Source: Baylisascaris procyonis (lineage: Eukaryota; Nematoda; Chromadorea; Rhabditida; Ascarididae). Taken from it: a stretch of 64,000 bases of DNA. Location: assembly GCA_037389465.1 (NCBI GenBank), contig JAZARR010000088.1, positions 1,922,001-1,986,000 of the forward strand. The letters are read 5' to 3'. The notes below the pieces were generated by a model. That model worked only from the letters and a program-made list of their open reading frames with translations. It did not search any database and was not told the DNA's origin. The position numbers and the translations under genes were made by a program. Of this stretch, positions 1-12,600 are shown one piece after another; within the stretch, counting starts at the first letter, position 1; each line of letters starts with the position of its first letter.

Positions 1-52
1 GATATAAAAGCTCTCCTAGCTAGGAATTCAATAAAATAAATGAAAAACGCAC

Positions 53-155
53 CTGAAGTATTGCACAAATCCAAAATTGCGCTGGGCTAGAACGTACCAC
101 AAAATAAGCGGTTTTTCCACAGTCACCCAATAACCACATAAGTACCATTCGAACA
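53..155 (-). CDS. SLC66A2: SLC66A2-like exon 5
   Basis: The acceptor is GATTTTTAG and the donor CAG|GTGCGT. The 103 nt encode VRMVLMWLLGDCGKTAYF, then a polar turn and WICAILQ, matching [20 protein letters not shown] in the human protein. It ends on a codon boundary, so at least one further exon lies beyond the left edge of the window. Confidence 0.87.
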
Positions 156-3100
156 CTAAAAATCAATTTGCATAACTGAAAAGACTCAACGATTAGAAAA
201 CTTGGATGTTTGAATTTTACTAGACAAGCAAATCGATAAGTGTGCTACCTTGAAAAATAAGCCATTGTCATTGGTGACAGTTTAACAAATACCAACATGC
301 AAGCGCATAACAACGTAGGATTTCATTGACTGATAACAACAGCACGTAATCTGATGTAACCTTTCCGGAAACAACGGCAAATACATGAGTTGTTAGTGCG
401 ATACATCAACGATATAAAAAGCACGTTGGTAGGATTCTCATTTCCTTTTTCCAGGTTTTGGCGATTAGATATGGCGTAAATTTTCGCCCAATCTAATTCT
501 TGTCTTTTTTGCTATCAGTATTGACTTTTCTGCCGAACATGCTCTCTCTATTAAATTTGGTCGATTTTTTTTCTATCTAATTCGACGCTCTATCAAATCT
601 ACATTTTTCTATCCGACGTTTTTTTCCGCTTACAAGTATCTTTTTTTCAGCCTATCTTTGGCCTCACCTTTTTAACTTAATGAAATGCAAAATGCAGCAA
701 AGCGAATTATTTTAAACCTAAGCTTCTTGAAAAAACTTAAAATATGGGCATTATGATATCATCGATGTGTACATCAACGCTACTGCAAAAAGGTTAACAC
801 GCTTGCATTACAGGAGATTTGCATAGCGGTACATTTCGACTATGAAGTATTTCAGCTATGCAATGTTTTCGCTGTAAGTTCTTACGCCAAGAGGTCTTTG
901 CATATAGCAATCTTTATGCTGCAAGCACAACGCAATCCTCATATCGCCTTGAGATCCTTATATGGCAGGCAATAGTGCCAAAGGAAGCGTTCATCCTGGA
1001 CACTTGCACCGAGTACATTTTCGTCGTGAACATTTACGTGCATGGGAGAAACAACACGGACAGGTCTGGATAAGGAGGATTAAACTATGGTGAAAAAGCT
1101 TGTAACTTGAGAGTCAATACTATTAAGGGCTGCTTTCATAGTTTTTTCTTGCGTAAATATATAACGCTGCCGTAGTGGTTGCTGCCCATGGAGGATAAGA
1201 GACTTTTTTGGGGAGAAGGGGCCTTTGCAAACCTTTGTTGCTCGGTCTACAACGATGAAAAACCAATTCCATGGTGATGAAACTTTCTTACAAGCAGCGC
1301 ACAAGCTATGATCGCAAAAAATATGCTAATAAGTTCACACATTGCCTCAACCCTTACGTGGAAAATATGTTCACACACCAAGTGCAATTTACCGTCGATA
1401 GCTTGCATTTCAAAAAACCAGGGAACAATAGCTGGCATATTTCCCCAAAAAAACCTAGTGGCTAATTTCATTCAAACAGTATTTCCTGTACTATAAAGTA
1501 AGTGACATAAAGTAGTATTATAAAGTATTGGACCATCCTCTGTGTGCGTAAAGAATTGAACTCCACGCCATCAAAGGGTTTTTTCAGACCAGCAAGCTCA
1601 CTCATCGAAAATACAAGCAAACCACCGGGGCGGTTGTGGTTGCTTGCCCTATTACGTCAGTTTCACACACGTAGTTCTAAAACCAACGCTTGTGCCAGAA
1701 GCACTGGCGTCACTGCGCAAATGTCTTCGTGCAAGCGTTCGTGGCGCAAATTCTATAAGCTCCTTGGTGCAATCTCTACATGCTCCGACAACAGTGCTAA
1801 TGTCACGCAGGGCGATAATGACGTGTGACAGGCTTGTGGCCTCACCAGCCGAGATTTAAAATAACCTCATTCATTACATTTGAAACTTCAAAAGTAAAAA
1901 TGAGGCGGAATCAAAAAAAGATGAAAAAAGAGCAGGATGAAGCAGAAAAAGGTCATCAGACAGGGAAAAAGATTACATTTGAATACAAAGGCTAATCAAA
2001 GAGGACAGCAGGTTGAATTAGACAAACAGGAAACATTCGTCTGAATTAAAATCAGGCAAAAAGAGGAGAATTGGAAACAGAGAAAGATAGCCTCCACTGA
2101 CTGTCTGTGGAGGATTCCTTCCCAACTCCCTACTTGCATCAGAAACTATAGCTTTAGCTTTTGTAAGTCGGACACTCTACTTTCTAATAAACAATACTAT
2201 ACACATCGTTATGACGGTCATATCAGAAAAAAAAACCCCACATACTTTTTGAATAGTGAAATTTCACTGCTGAAAACCGTTCTCAAAATGCACTATAACT
2301 AAGCATTCCACCAGAACTGAAACCTACATATCGCGAACTACGCTAATGATTAAAAGCCTTCTTCCTTAACAATTGCGATGGGCACAGTAAGGGCAAAACC
2401 GACAATTCTTTCTATAAATAGCAAAATCCCCTCACTTGATGACTCTGCGAATTCTACTTATAAGAAGCCAAATGACTGTTGACTTCCAAGATCTATCTGA
2501 AAGCATTCGCAAAACAAGGCATGGAAATCCAAATTTCTATGTCTGGTGCGCATAAAAAAGCAATGAAACAATGGAACTACGAAAAAACGCGAGAGAGCGA
2601 GATGAATGAAAGAATTATGCGCAATAGCTTTCACGGTACATTTGAATGTGAAAAACGATACTCTCGGCAGCAGTGTGGTTGCAAGTGCTATGCTAATGTG
2701 CTCAAGTTTTAGCTTTCCGATCATCGCTGAGGACGTATGTGTATGCACAAATATTTGAAATCCAAATACTCAAAAATGCCTCCGCCAAATTTATCCCTGA
2801 TCCCAGTGCACATTTTCATGGACTACTTCCATTCGATGGCTCCGTGGGATCGATTAGAAAGTATTGTCTAAATGCGCTCTCTAGGTATTTATCCGTAAAA
2901 ACACTTTACCCATTTAAAACCGCCTCCGATTCCAATGATTTGCTTCCAAATTTTCCCATAATCGTCACTATTCGACTATCTATTAAAAACAATAACGTTT
3001 CTAAGCACAATTTGGAAGCGCTTTTCAAGCAGGGCAATTGGTGATTTTTCAAGAAGTTATAAAATTTTCAATTTCATTTAAAACGGACATTGACTTCAAG

Positions 3101-3590
3101 AATTTATGAACATAAAGAAATATTCAACCTCATTCCGGTGGTAGATCTTCGCTTATAATTTCGAATTAGCTGAGGCATACCAAGACTGGCCTCGACCAAT
3201 AAAGATACCATCCCAAGCGCTTCGATATACACCGACCACTGAAAGAGATTCTCCTTGAAATATTATGTGATGTTCGAATGTGACATTCACACGTGCAAAG
3301 ATTTTTTTCTTGGAAGAGCTAATTCATTAAATACCATAACAGCGGAAGCAAGGAAAAGATACCAATTTAAACGAAGAAGGAACGAAGAAAAATCGACAGC
3401 CATATATCGTTAAAATGTGAACTTTCAGATCTCTCGAACAAGGAGGCAGGAAAAGCAATGCCTTTCCCTACAAGGCATGCGTCGCCACACTCACTGAGAG
3501 CATGAATAAATTCAAAACGAAGGAAGTGATGCATGCATATATAAACAGTACATGAAAGTTTTATTTTTCATAGGATCCCTTCAGTTGTCA

Positions 3591-3645
<55 letters not shown>

Positions 3646-6600
3646 CGTTCAAATGTTTCGTCGCCTCTAATAGTTGCATTCGGCAGAATCGCTTTATGAA
3701 TCCACTGACTCCGACGTCAACATACATCAATAACGTAAACTCAGACAGTCAAACGTCAGAAAATTTACATCCTCTATCCAACGGCCAAAACCGCTTGGCT
3801 GAATTTCTTATTTTATAAGGATCAAACGGTAAGGCAACCGCCCAAGAATCTCTCAATTCACTGCTGTGGAAAAAGGTTAAATCCCAATATGCACTAGGCG
3901 GTTAGCGTAAACACGATATTACTTTAAACAATTTAAACGCGTAAATTTATCAAAAAAAAGAAAGAAATAAGGCCGGGTCTATTCCAGCTGACTTTGGCGT
4001 ATGCAAGTATAAACTACACTTAAAAAATACTTAAAAAGGGCATATGGTGAGTGAATTGCGCAACACGTCTTAAGCCGAATAGCGTCACAATGGCAACTTT
4101 CAAGGACAATACATCCCCTACTCGACGCTCTTCACATTCAAGTCCTTAAGCGTTAACAAGTGAAAGACGCAGCGGTAAGTTACTAGTGCTACTATTACTA
4201 ACATAACTTTTGTCGTAGACTGCGAAAACATAATGAAAACGTATGAGATATCTGCTACTTTCAAAACATATGAGATATGATATCTGCTAGTTTCAATGGA
4301 ATGAACATAGAAGGAAAATGTGTAGGAATGCAGTAAATTACTGAGGATGTATTGCTGCATCACATGTGTTAGTCACGATCCCATTCAACACCCACCAAAT
4401 TAAATGCAAAAAAAAAAAAAAAAAACGCCACAGTATGTAATAAGAGTGCTGCCAATTCGTGCACGTTGGACGCTGTCCGATGCGCATCTTAAATACTTAC
4501 CACTTTGCATTACCAAACGAGGCAACCGCCTGCCTAAGCCTCTTTTTTATTGCCGCTCTAAATGCTTCATCATAATCATTGTATCCTCTTTATCAGCTTT
4601 GCTTGGCGAGCCCATTTCCAGCTGCGTTAGTTCACTCTCTTGCTTCATGCATATATTTCTTCTTATACGTTTTCAGATGATATATTAACGATTACTTATG
4701 CGATAAAAATCGTTTCTTATCGAACTATTCAAACTTAAGATGGGTTGTTTCAATCTAGCAAACCATCATGGTAGGAAGTAAAGCACTTGTGACAAACGTC
4801 ACTTTCGAGATGAGATTTCTGCAATACAATGGTATGCTTTAATCTGCACGTCAAGAGCATTGAAATGCATGCAATGAACGCTGTGTATATGTGCTATGCA
4901 AATTTTGCAGAGTTTTTATGCACTCTATGTGAATTTTTGCAAACAGCACATTACGATAAAGATGATTCTGCGCGCAAGTATATATGCACATACGCCTGTC
5001 TTATTGTTCGTGTAGTAATCTCAACTCGTAAAAAATTATTTCACCAAATGATGGTGCACAGAATTTTTCAACTCGAAATAAGAGAAATAGGTGAAATCTT
5101 TGTTTGAAACATTGTTTTCTAGCAAATTATTTGATTATGCGCACTAATGGCAGCTGAAAAAAAAAAAAGAAGTAAATTATAACATATGAATGGAAATTTG
5201 GTAACTTTAGAAAATTGCAAAGGAATTATGAAAACGGTTGTGATGTTAAGCGTTAAGCGCATTCTAATCGTGACACGTTCTATTCGCTTATAAAGGCTGG
5301 AGATTGCAAATTTCAGCTAGAAAATATATAAGATCCACTGGAATGATTTCTGATATCTTTTTAGAGTCACTGAACAATCGGAATATGTGACGACAAAACA
5401 AAGCGAAAAATATTAATGCCTCGTTGAAATATTGTCCACAATAAATTGATTTACAAGCCATCTTTTAATAAAAGAACAAATGAACTGAAGCACATATCAT
5501 ATGTGCATGCCAATTTGAAAATCCTTATGGTGCGCTGCAAAAAAATTCTCCAAAAATGTGGACAGTTTTGGCAAGAATTCCGCTGTGAAATCCACGAAGC
5601 CAGCGTAAACGAGACTACTGATGATGCATCTTTCAGGATACTCACCTGTATTAATAGGGCGGTGATGAGCGAACATACGAGAGTGAAGCTTGCCAACGCC
5701 AACAAATAACTTGATAGATCGCTCCAAGCCCAGAAGTGCTTAATCACATCGCCTCCTGAAAAGAAGACCGTCTTCGATAGAAGAACGCACCCCACACCCT
5801 CTACTAAAACTGTTGATATCAGTGGCATCTACGCTCCAACGAAGATCGAACTACAAATGAGAGGGTATGCGTAGATTACTCAAACAAGACTCAAAATTGA
5901 GCGAGAGCAAAATGCGTATAAGGAAAGGAATATGAAGAAATACAACATGAGCAGAACAACTGAAGTGAAGCAACGCTGGACGCGAAGATGCTCGTTGACT
6001 CTCGAGATGAACGCTTTGGAGTGCAAATCTGAATTAGGTGACCACAAATCGACGAAAGGAACGCATCTCGTGCAATTGCGGGAATAGACCTCGCATAGCC
6101 GCTCGCTTTTACGCAGATTAACGTCAAAACTTGGTCAGCGGGCTGTTCTTACTCAACCATCGCACGATCGCCTCTTGGCCGTTACCATCAACTGTGTACG
6201 CGATCTTGTCCACGATCGGTTATGAAGAGTATGAATCTCTCCGAATGCCAATTACAGGTGTGTTTCAGCGCCACAACTTGCTTTAGCCCTTCGAACTACG
6301 GTAAGCCATTCGCATACACTCTGGAGTGAACACCGCATCATTTATCAGCCTCATTTTGAAATCGCTAACAGCACAGATACATTTATAAGCCAGCAATAAC
6401 GGCGGCAGACTCACCACCGCCACTTCATGATCATCAAAACATGGCTAAACTATCAACACCGATACAAACGCTAAGAAAAAGCGGATATTAGATTGGAAAT
6501 TTCAGCGACTCAAAGGTATATTAGAAGATCATTACATTTAAATGTGATGTATACTACTATGAATGAGACGCAGAAAAAAAAAACTGAATCTCATAATTGA

Positions 6601-9600
6601 AGTATTACGATGTGGCTTAAATATGAATTTTTAGAGAGAAATAAAACTGCGCAGGAGCAATTCGTACCACTTGATCGCGGAAATTCTTTGATGTTTAGCA
6701 ATTTCAACTGGCAAAAAAGTGCTCCTTGGGAATAACACATCGTGCCAACCAAATATTTATGATCAAGTATCATTTGAAGTGTGAGGAAATGCTCTAAACT
6801 CGATACGAGTGCTCTGCAGTCCTTACTGACTATATTGTGCTATAGGGCACATAGTACATACTAACATTAATTACAATTCACTTCAATCATATCCAAATTT
6901 TCTTAATGCCGAAATTAAATCTCGCATCAAACATTCGACTGTATTGAAGAGTGCGGATCTATACTCAATATTAATTTGCAAGTAACGTGATCACCAGATG
7001 TGTCATAAACTGTTGCAGCATGAAGGCAGCTTCGTTACCTCGTACAGTTCGCAGCCGATGCCACTGCCGCTTCTAATCCTTTTTACAGCGGCTGCCTCGG
7101 TGATAATCTTGCTGACGATATTCGGTAATCTGCTCGTGTTGTGTTTCAAGGCTCGAGTTGGCCGTACAAACACCACCCTACTCATATGGAATCTTGGATT
7201 AACCGATTTTCTCGTCGGCATTTTTGTGCTACCGCTAGGTGCATTTCACATTATAGCACGCGAATGGAGATTCGGAAGATTCCTATGTCGTTTGTGGGTT
7301 GCAGCCGACGTGACTTTCTGCACTTGCTCAGTTGTTAGTTCGTTTCTATTCTAATATCCGATAGAGAACTTGCAATAGTCGTCATGCAATAATATCCTCC
7401 CTTCCAGCCCATAACCGAGCGAACAGCATCACGCACCTTTTGCCCAATTCCTCACCCCAGTGCCTCATCACTTTTCAGATCCTCTTTGATTTAGATACGC
7501 AAAAAGTTGGGATTTTAATTTTTTCAAACTACTTCAACTGCTGCATTTGCGCTTCCTTAAATAAGTTAATAGGAATGTATAAACACCCTCGACCTCCCTC
7601 ACCCTCTCTGTAAGTATCTGATGCCGATCATTGCAGAACGATAAGCGCGTGAGTATACAATGAACTAACTTCAAGAGAGTTATAGCAATCGCTAACTCGA
7701 AGTAAATGAACGAGTGGCACTGAAGGACTCCTGCTCCCCTTTCTCCACCTCTAATGACGTAATGCCCTCCACCTCATTACCGTATTAAATTTGCTTTTGC
7801 TGACGGAATAAACGCCACAAAAAGTGCCTTCATGATTGCACTATATGCGCATCATTGCTTTTGCTGTTGCCTAGCTTGAACAATTTGCGCAAATTCAATT
7901 GGCCGATGCCCTCCCTGCCTTACACCCAATGACCGGCTGCAAATAGCCTTGAGACTAATTTCGCGATGGCCATATTTACAAATTCAAGATTTCATGTGCC
8001 GCTAAATCGATTCTATTTTCACTCACCACTTAACGTTTCCCTAGTCGTAGCCACTTAAATTTTTCTTTTTATTTCACTTTTGTTTTTTCACTATCATGAT
8101 GAGGAAAACGCAAATAGCCATCAAGTAAGCGATGACGTATATGAATATGTACATTTAATATACAAAGCGCCAGTCGAACATCAATTTTCTTTGCAGATAC
8201 GTTGAAATAAACGCCCACGCCGAACATATCATCCCAGTAATAAATAACTTCTTTTAAAATGTCTACTGCTCTAATGAAAAAAAAAAAAAATTCTATTCCC
8301 CTAAGGAAAACAAAAGCGCGAACCGAATGTTTGTAAAAGGTCATATTAATAACAATATCATAATAAAACGTAAAAATTGTCAAAGTTCGAGTACCGGAAA
8401 ATAAGGTCCACTTTGGCAAAAAAAAAAAAAACGCAGGTAAAGAAAGTACACCTTACATGGAATGATATACGAAAAGAAACTATTTCTCCCGTAGACCTTG
8501 ACGACTAGAATATTCCAACTAAATCGAGAATCAAAATAATATCCAATGATTTTCATCTTGTGGAAAGTAGCCAATTTTATGCAACTTATAAAAAAAGCCA
8601 TTCCAGGTAACTATATGCGTTATATCTGTCGATCGTTATTTAGCTGTAACACGACCACTACGTTATAAATCGGTTGTTACAAAGACGAAAGTTATCATTG
8701 CAATGATGATTATATGGAGTTTTTCCACTTCAATTTTATTAACAACTGTTCGATGGGATCAACCCGACTGTTTGGATACGGTATGCAAACGTTTTCTTCT
8801 CCTCTTAAATTTCACATCAAGGTCTTTGTAAAAACGAGCACATCGCCTATTCACTTTCCATAGTCAAAGAAAAGTGCCACTGTTGATAAAAGATGCAAAC
8901 AGTGTGAATCGGAAAACAGAAGCCAAAAATCAAATCTTCCATAAGTGTCCAACAATGAAAGCAAAATCATAGTCGTACGCCTTATGTTAACCGAATATCT
9001 CTCATATCCCCCAAACGCTGCAATCTCAAAGCTCAATATGCATATATGCACTCGGCATTCTCAAAGCAGTAGAACTGCACTCACCTCAAGTCACACGCGA
9101 AATCAACTGCTCCTACCTCATCTGAATGGTGGTCAATCTGACGTACCTTCCCTAGGTACCTTATCGTTTTTGCACTTGAGCTACTATTGAGTCTTTAGGC
9201 TTTTAACTTCGTCGTTCTACTAAAAATTCAATCCAAGTATATCTTATGCTAGCTCGAAGAGTTGGTTCCATAAGTAAAGTTGCTACAGCATTTTCGGTCA
9301 TGAGCATGCAGATTTATCACCTCAGAAATAATAAAAGAGAGTACTTTATAGACGGCATGCTTCGTAGGACACGAGATTCGCTATTTGGCGCATAGCGTCG
9401 TGTTCGCATTCTTTTTGCCCGCTTCAGTGACATTAACACTCTATTGGAGGATATATCGTCTAGCTAGAAATAGACAACGGGCCCTCGACAGAGGATTTCT
9501 TATGATACTTGGCCAGAATATGAACTTCCTCACGAACACCATCAGCCAACAAGTTAGAATTATTGCGTCTTTTTTTAAATCTTACTTGTTTGCGATCAGC

Positions 9601-12600
9601 ATCACAATTATAAAATCAAGAACACCTCGGGAAATGCGCCACATATCCTATGATTTTGAATATACGCCTGGGATCAAAAATCTCCATAATTTTTATCGGA
9701 TGTTCGCAAAAACAGGGAGATACTTTTTTTCCAGAGAATTTGCTGGCATACAACAACCATATATACACTAAAGACTTACTAAAAACAAATAATTATTTAA
9801 TTTAAACTTCAAAAAAAAAACCAAGAAGAAATGCAATTTCTCAAGGGAATAGAGGCTATTTTATTGTTCATTTCATTGTTTATTGAAAAACCGAAACGGA
9901 AGAATATTTGATGATACTTGCAATAAGTGAATCAATCCAACAACGCTAAATATAGCTACCGTTGGATTTTAATGGAAACGAATAGCACCTTGGCAGTTCA
10001 CTGCAATTCATTAGCACTGAAAGCACTTCCAACGCGAGACAAGATATAGTGACCATATTTTCCGAGATTCAAGCAGAATTCTGGAAAATGTGGTCACTTG
10101 TTAAGACCACAAAGAGGGGCAAAGCGAATGGAAGTGAGTTTAACTGAAAGCACATGAAATTATTTCACTCAATAACTGCTCCTATTAATATGCCTCTAAC
10201 TATAATAATAGAATAGAAATTTAGACAACGTTGCGCGTTCATTTCGGCAAAAATAATGGTATGGTCGAGCATCAACGTCGAGTGCTAAGAACTCATGAGC
10301 GTATCGCAAAGACGCTTGGTGTCGTCTCATGCTCGTTTCTCTTTTGCTGGTTACCCTTCTTCGGACTCTACTTGACAAGTAAGCAATTATCAACCATTTC
10401 ATCAATTCTCTCAATCTTAATTTATAAAAATTCACCGAAATGAACAATTTATAAATGACTTTTTCGATAAATAATAACTACGTTGCACTAAAAAATTTTA
10501 CATGATAGAAATATAAGCGATGGCACGTCCATTGCATAAACCGTTTAAATTATACACATTCAACGGGGAAAATTGTTTGCTTTAGTGATTTTACCTTTTT
10601 CATCGTATGTGAGGATTTTATTATTTGCCCATAAAGAGATTACTTATTCAATGCGATATCTACATTTAGCAGTACTTCCTGTTGAATAAAATGCAGCGCA
10701 ATTCTGAATGCACCGTTGTGAAGAGTTGCAGTGAAAAGGATAACACAACGAGAGATAGTAGTCTGATACTGCAATATTCTAATTGCTTCAGTTCAATAAA
10801 GAATTTGATGTCTGATAGAATGATTCAAATAGACTGCTGGATTCGCGCTTCCTGAACTATAATATGAAAAAGAAGTTTCCTCAACTATAATATTCGCTGT
10901 TTTTACCTATTACCTTCGCTTTTATGCTTCTTGTTTCTTTTTTTTCCTTAATGCACGAATAATATTGGCATTTTAACATTCCCCGAAACTTCAGATTATC
11001 AGTGCAAATGTATTCCTACAGTGGTAATCGATATCGCTTCATGGCTTGGCAAGTCTTCACTTATTTCTATCACTGCACTCAAAGTCAATGGAATTTGCAT
11101 CAACTTGAAACACTCCATGATGAATTATGACGATCGGGTCTACCTTTTAAAACCTTCCTCTCCCTACAAACCCTCTCCTCCCCTCCCCATCTCAATCGAA
11201 ATTACCAGATCATACTGAGAAAAACGCCTTATCCATACTTATTCACCAAAAAATACACCACAAATTTCTACCTCATGATATCAATGATGATTTTATTAAA
11301 CTCCAAAGTTAATAAAACGATTTTCGAAAGAAATCAAAAGAGAAAACTGCATTCCTATATTTTTAGGATATTGCAATTCGATGCTGAATCCGATAATCTA
11401 TTCGTTCACAGTGAAGGAATTCAAGCGATCGACCATACGTCTCGTGTTACCGATGTGGAGGCTACTGCATCGTATTTTGCCAGCGCTTATACCAGCACCA
11501 CCTGAACACATCCTCTCGCGGGTTTCACGTAAAGGTGCGCGTGGTAAGCCACGACGTCGTTCGTTCGATCTCACATCGAATCGACACGGCTTGATCACCT
11601 CGCAAATGGCTATCGCAAAACGCCGTCAGACAGTGCCAGCCGTCTTAACAACCGATGAACGGCCAGTGCTTAACGACATCATGAAAAGTGAGATACTCGA
11701 AGGATATAATGCACAGCGACATGAAAGTAGTAGGCGAGGAGTTCGTAAGCATACCATTGTCAAGGAAGGATTAAATAACGAGCGAAATGATACTCAGCCA
11801 AGTCAACACAACGAAACGCACATCACGTTGGCCACCAACGGCATCAAAACGATTGGTCTGAACGGCTTGTGTGACACGTTGCCGATGAATACTGTACGCG
11901 TTTACTGCCTCACTGGTGAGGTGTGCCTCTAGACTCCGATCGCGCAACAAATTTCATAAGCCGATAAGCTGTAAAGCTTCATAGACAAGTGAAGTTCGAC
12001 CTCTCAAAGACTGTGACAAGTCTGAGGTCTGATCCAACTTATGAGCTTCCTCGATCAGATTCCCAATCAGCTAGCAAGCCTTGTTGGTTACCACCGTTCA
12101 CCTGGTGTACCGTTTGTATGTATTCGAGTTAAGCTTCTCTCCTCCGAATACGGGCAACGTTCAGTTCTTCTGTGAATCACTCTGTGAAATAATCTCATCG
12201 CTTCCTTTTTATGTTTATTTATCGGGTAATCTCAACACTCTCAACGTACAATAATTAATAAATTATTGCTTTTTACTGAAGCCATTACGTCCCTCATAGC
12301 CCCCAACACCAGAGGATGCCTTCCCGGAAGAAATGTACATCTCAACATAAAGTACCACGAGGGTGTCTCATATTTGCTTATCAAGGCAAAGTCAACACAA
12401 AGTGTGCGAGCATAGCTGACATGGTGGACAAAAATTTTATCACTTTTTTAAACCCAAGAGTTTCTTTTGGCTAAAGAGCGGATGTGGAAAAAACAATTTT
12501 GCAAACACTAAATATGCTATTAAGTTGCAGGCAGATTTCACCAAGTTGTCAGTCAGCTTCGAACGACCCATTATAATGCCAGCAACCCGAGCCATTGTGA

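Noticed and set aside
10196..10447. 83-codon minus-strand frame
   Set aside because: Antisense shadow of GPCR exon 4, whose plus-strand reading has CWLPFF and clean splice sites.
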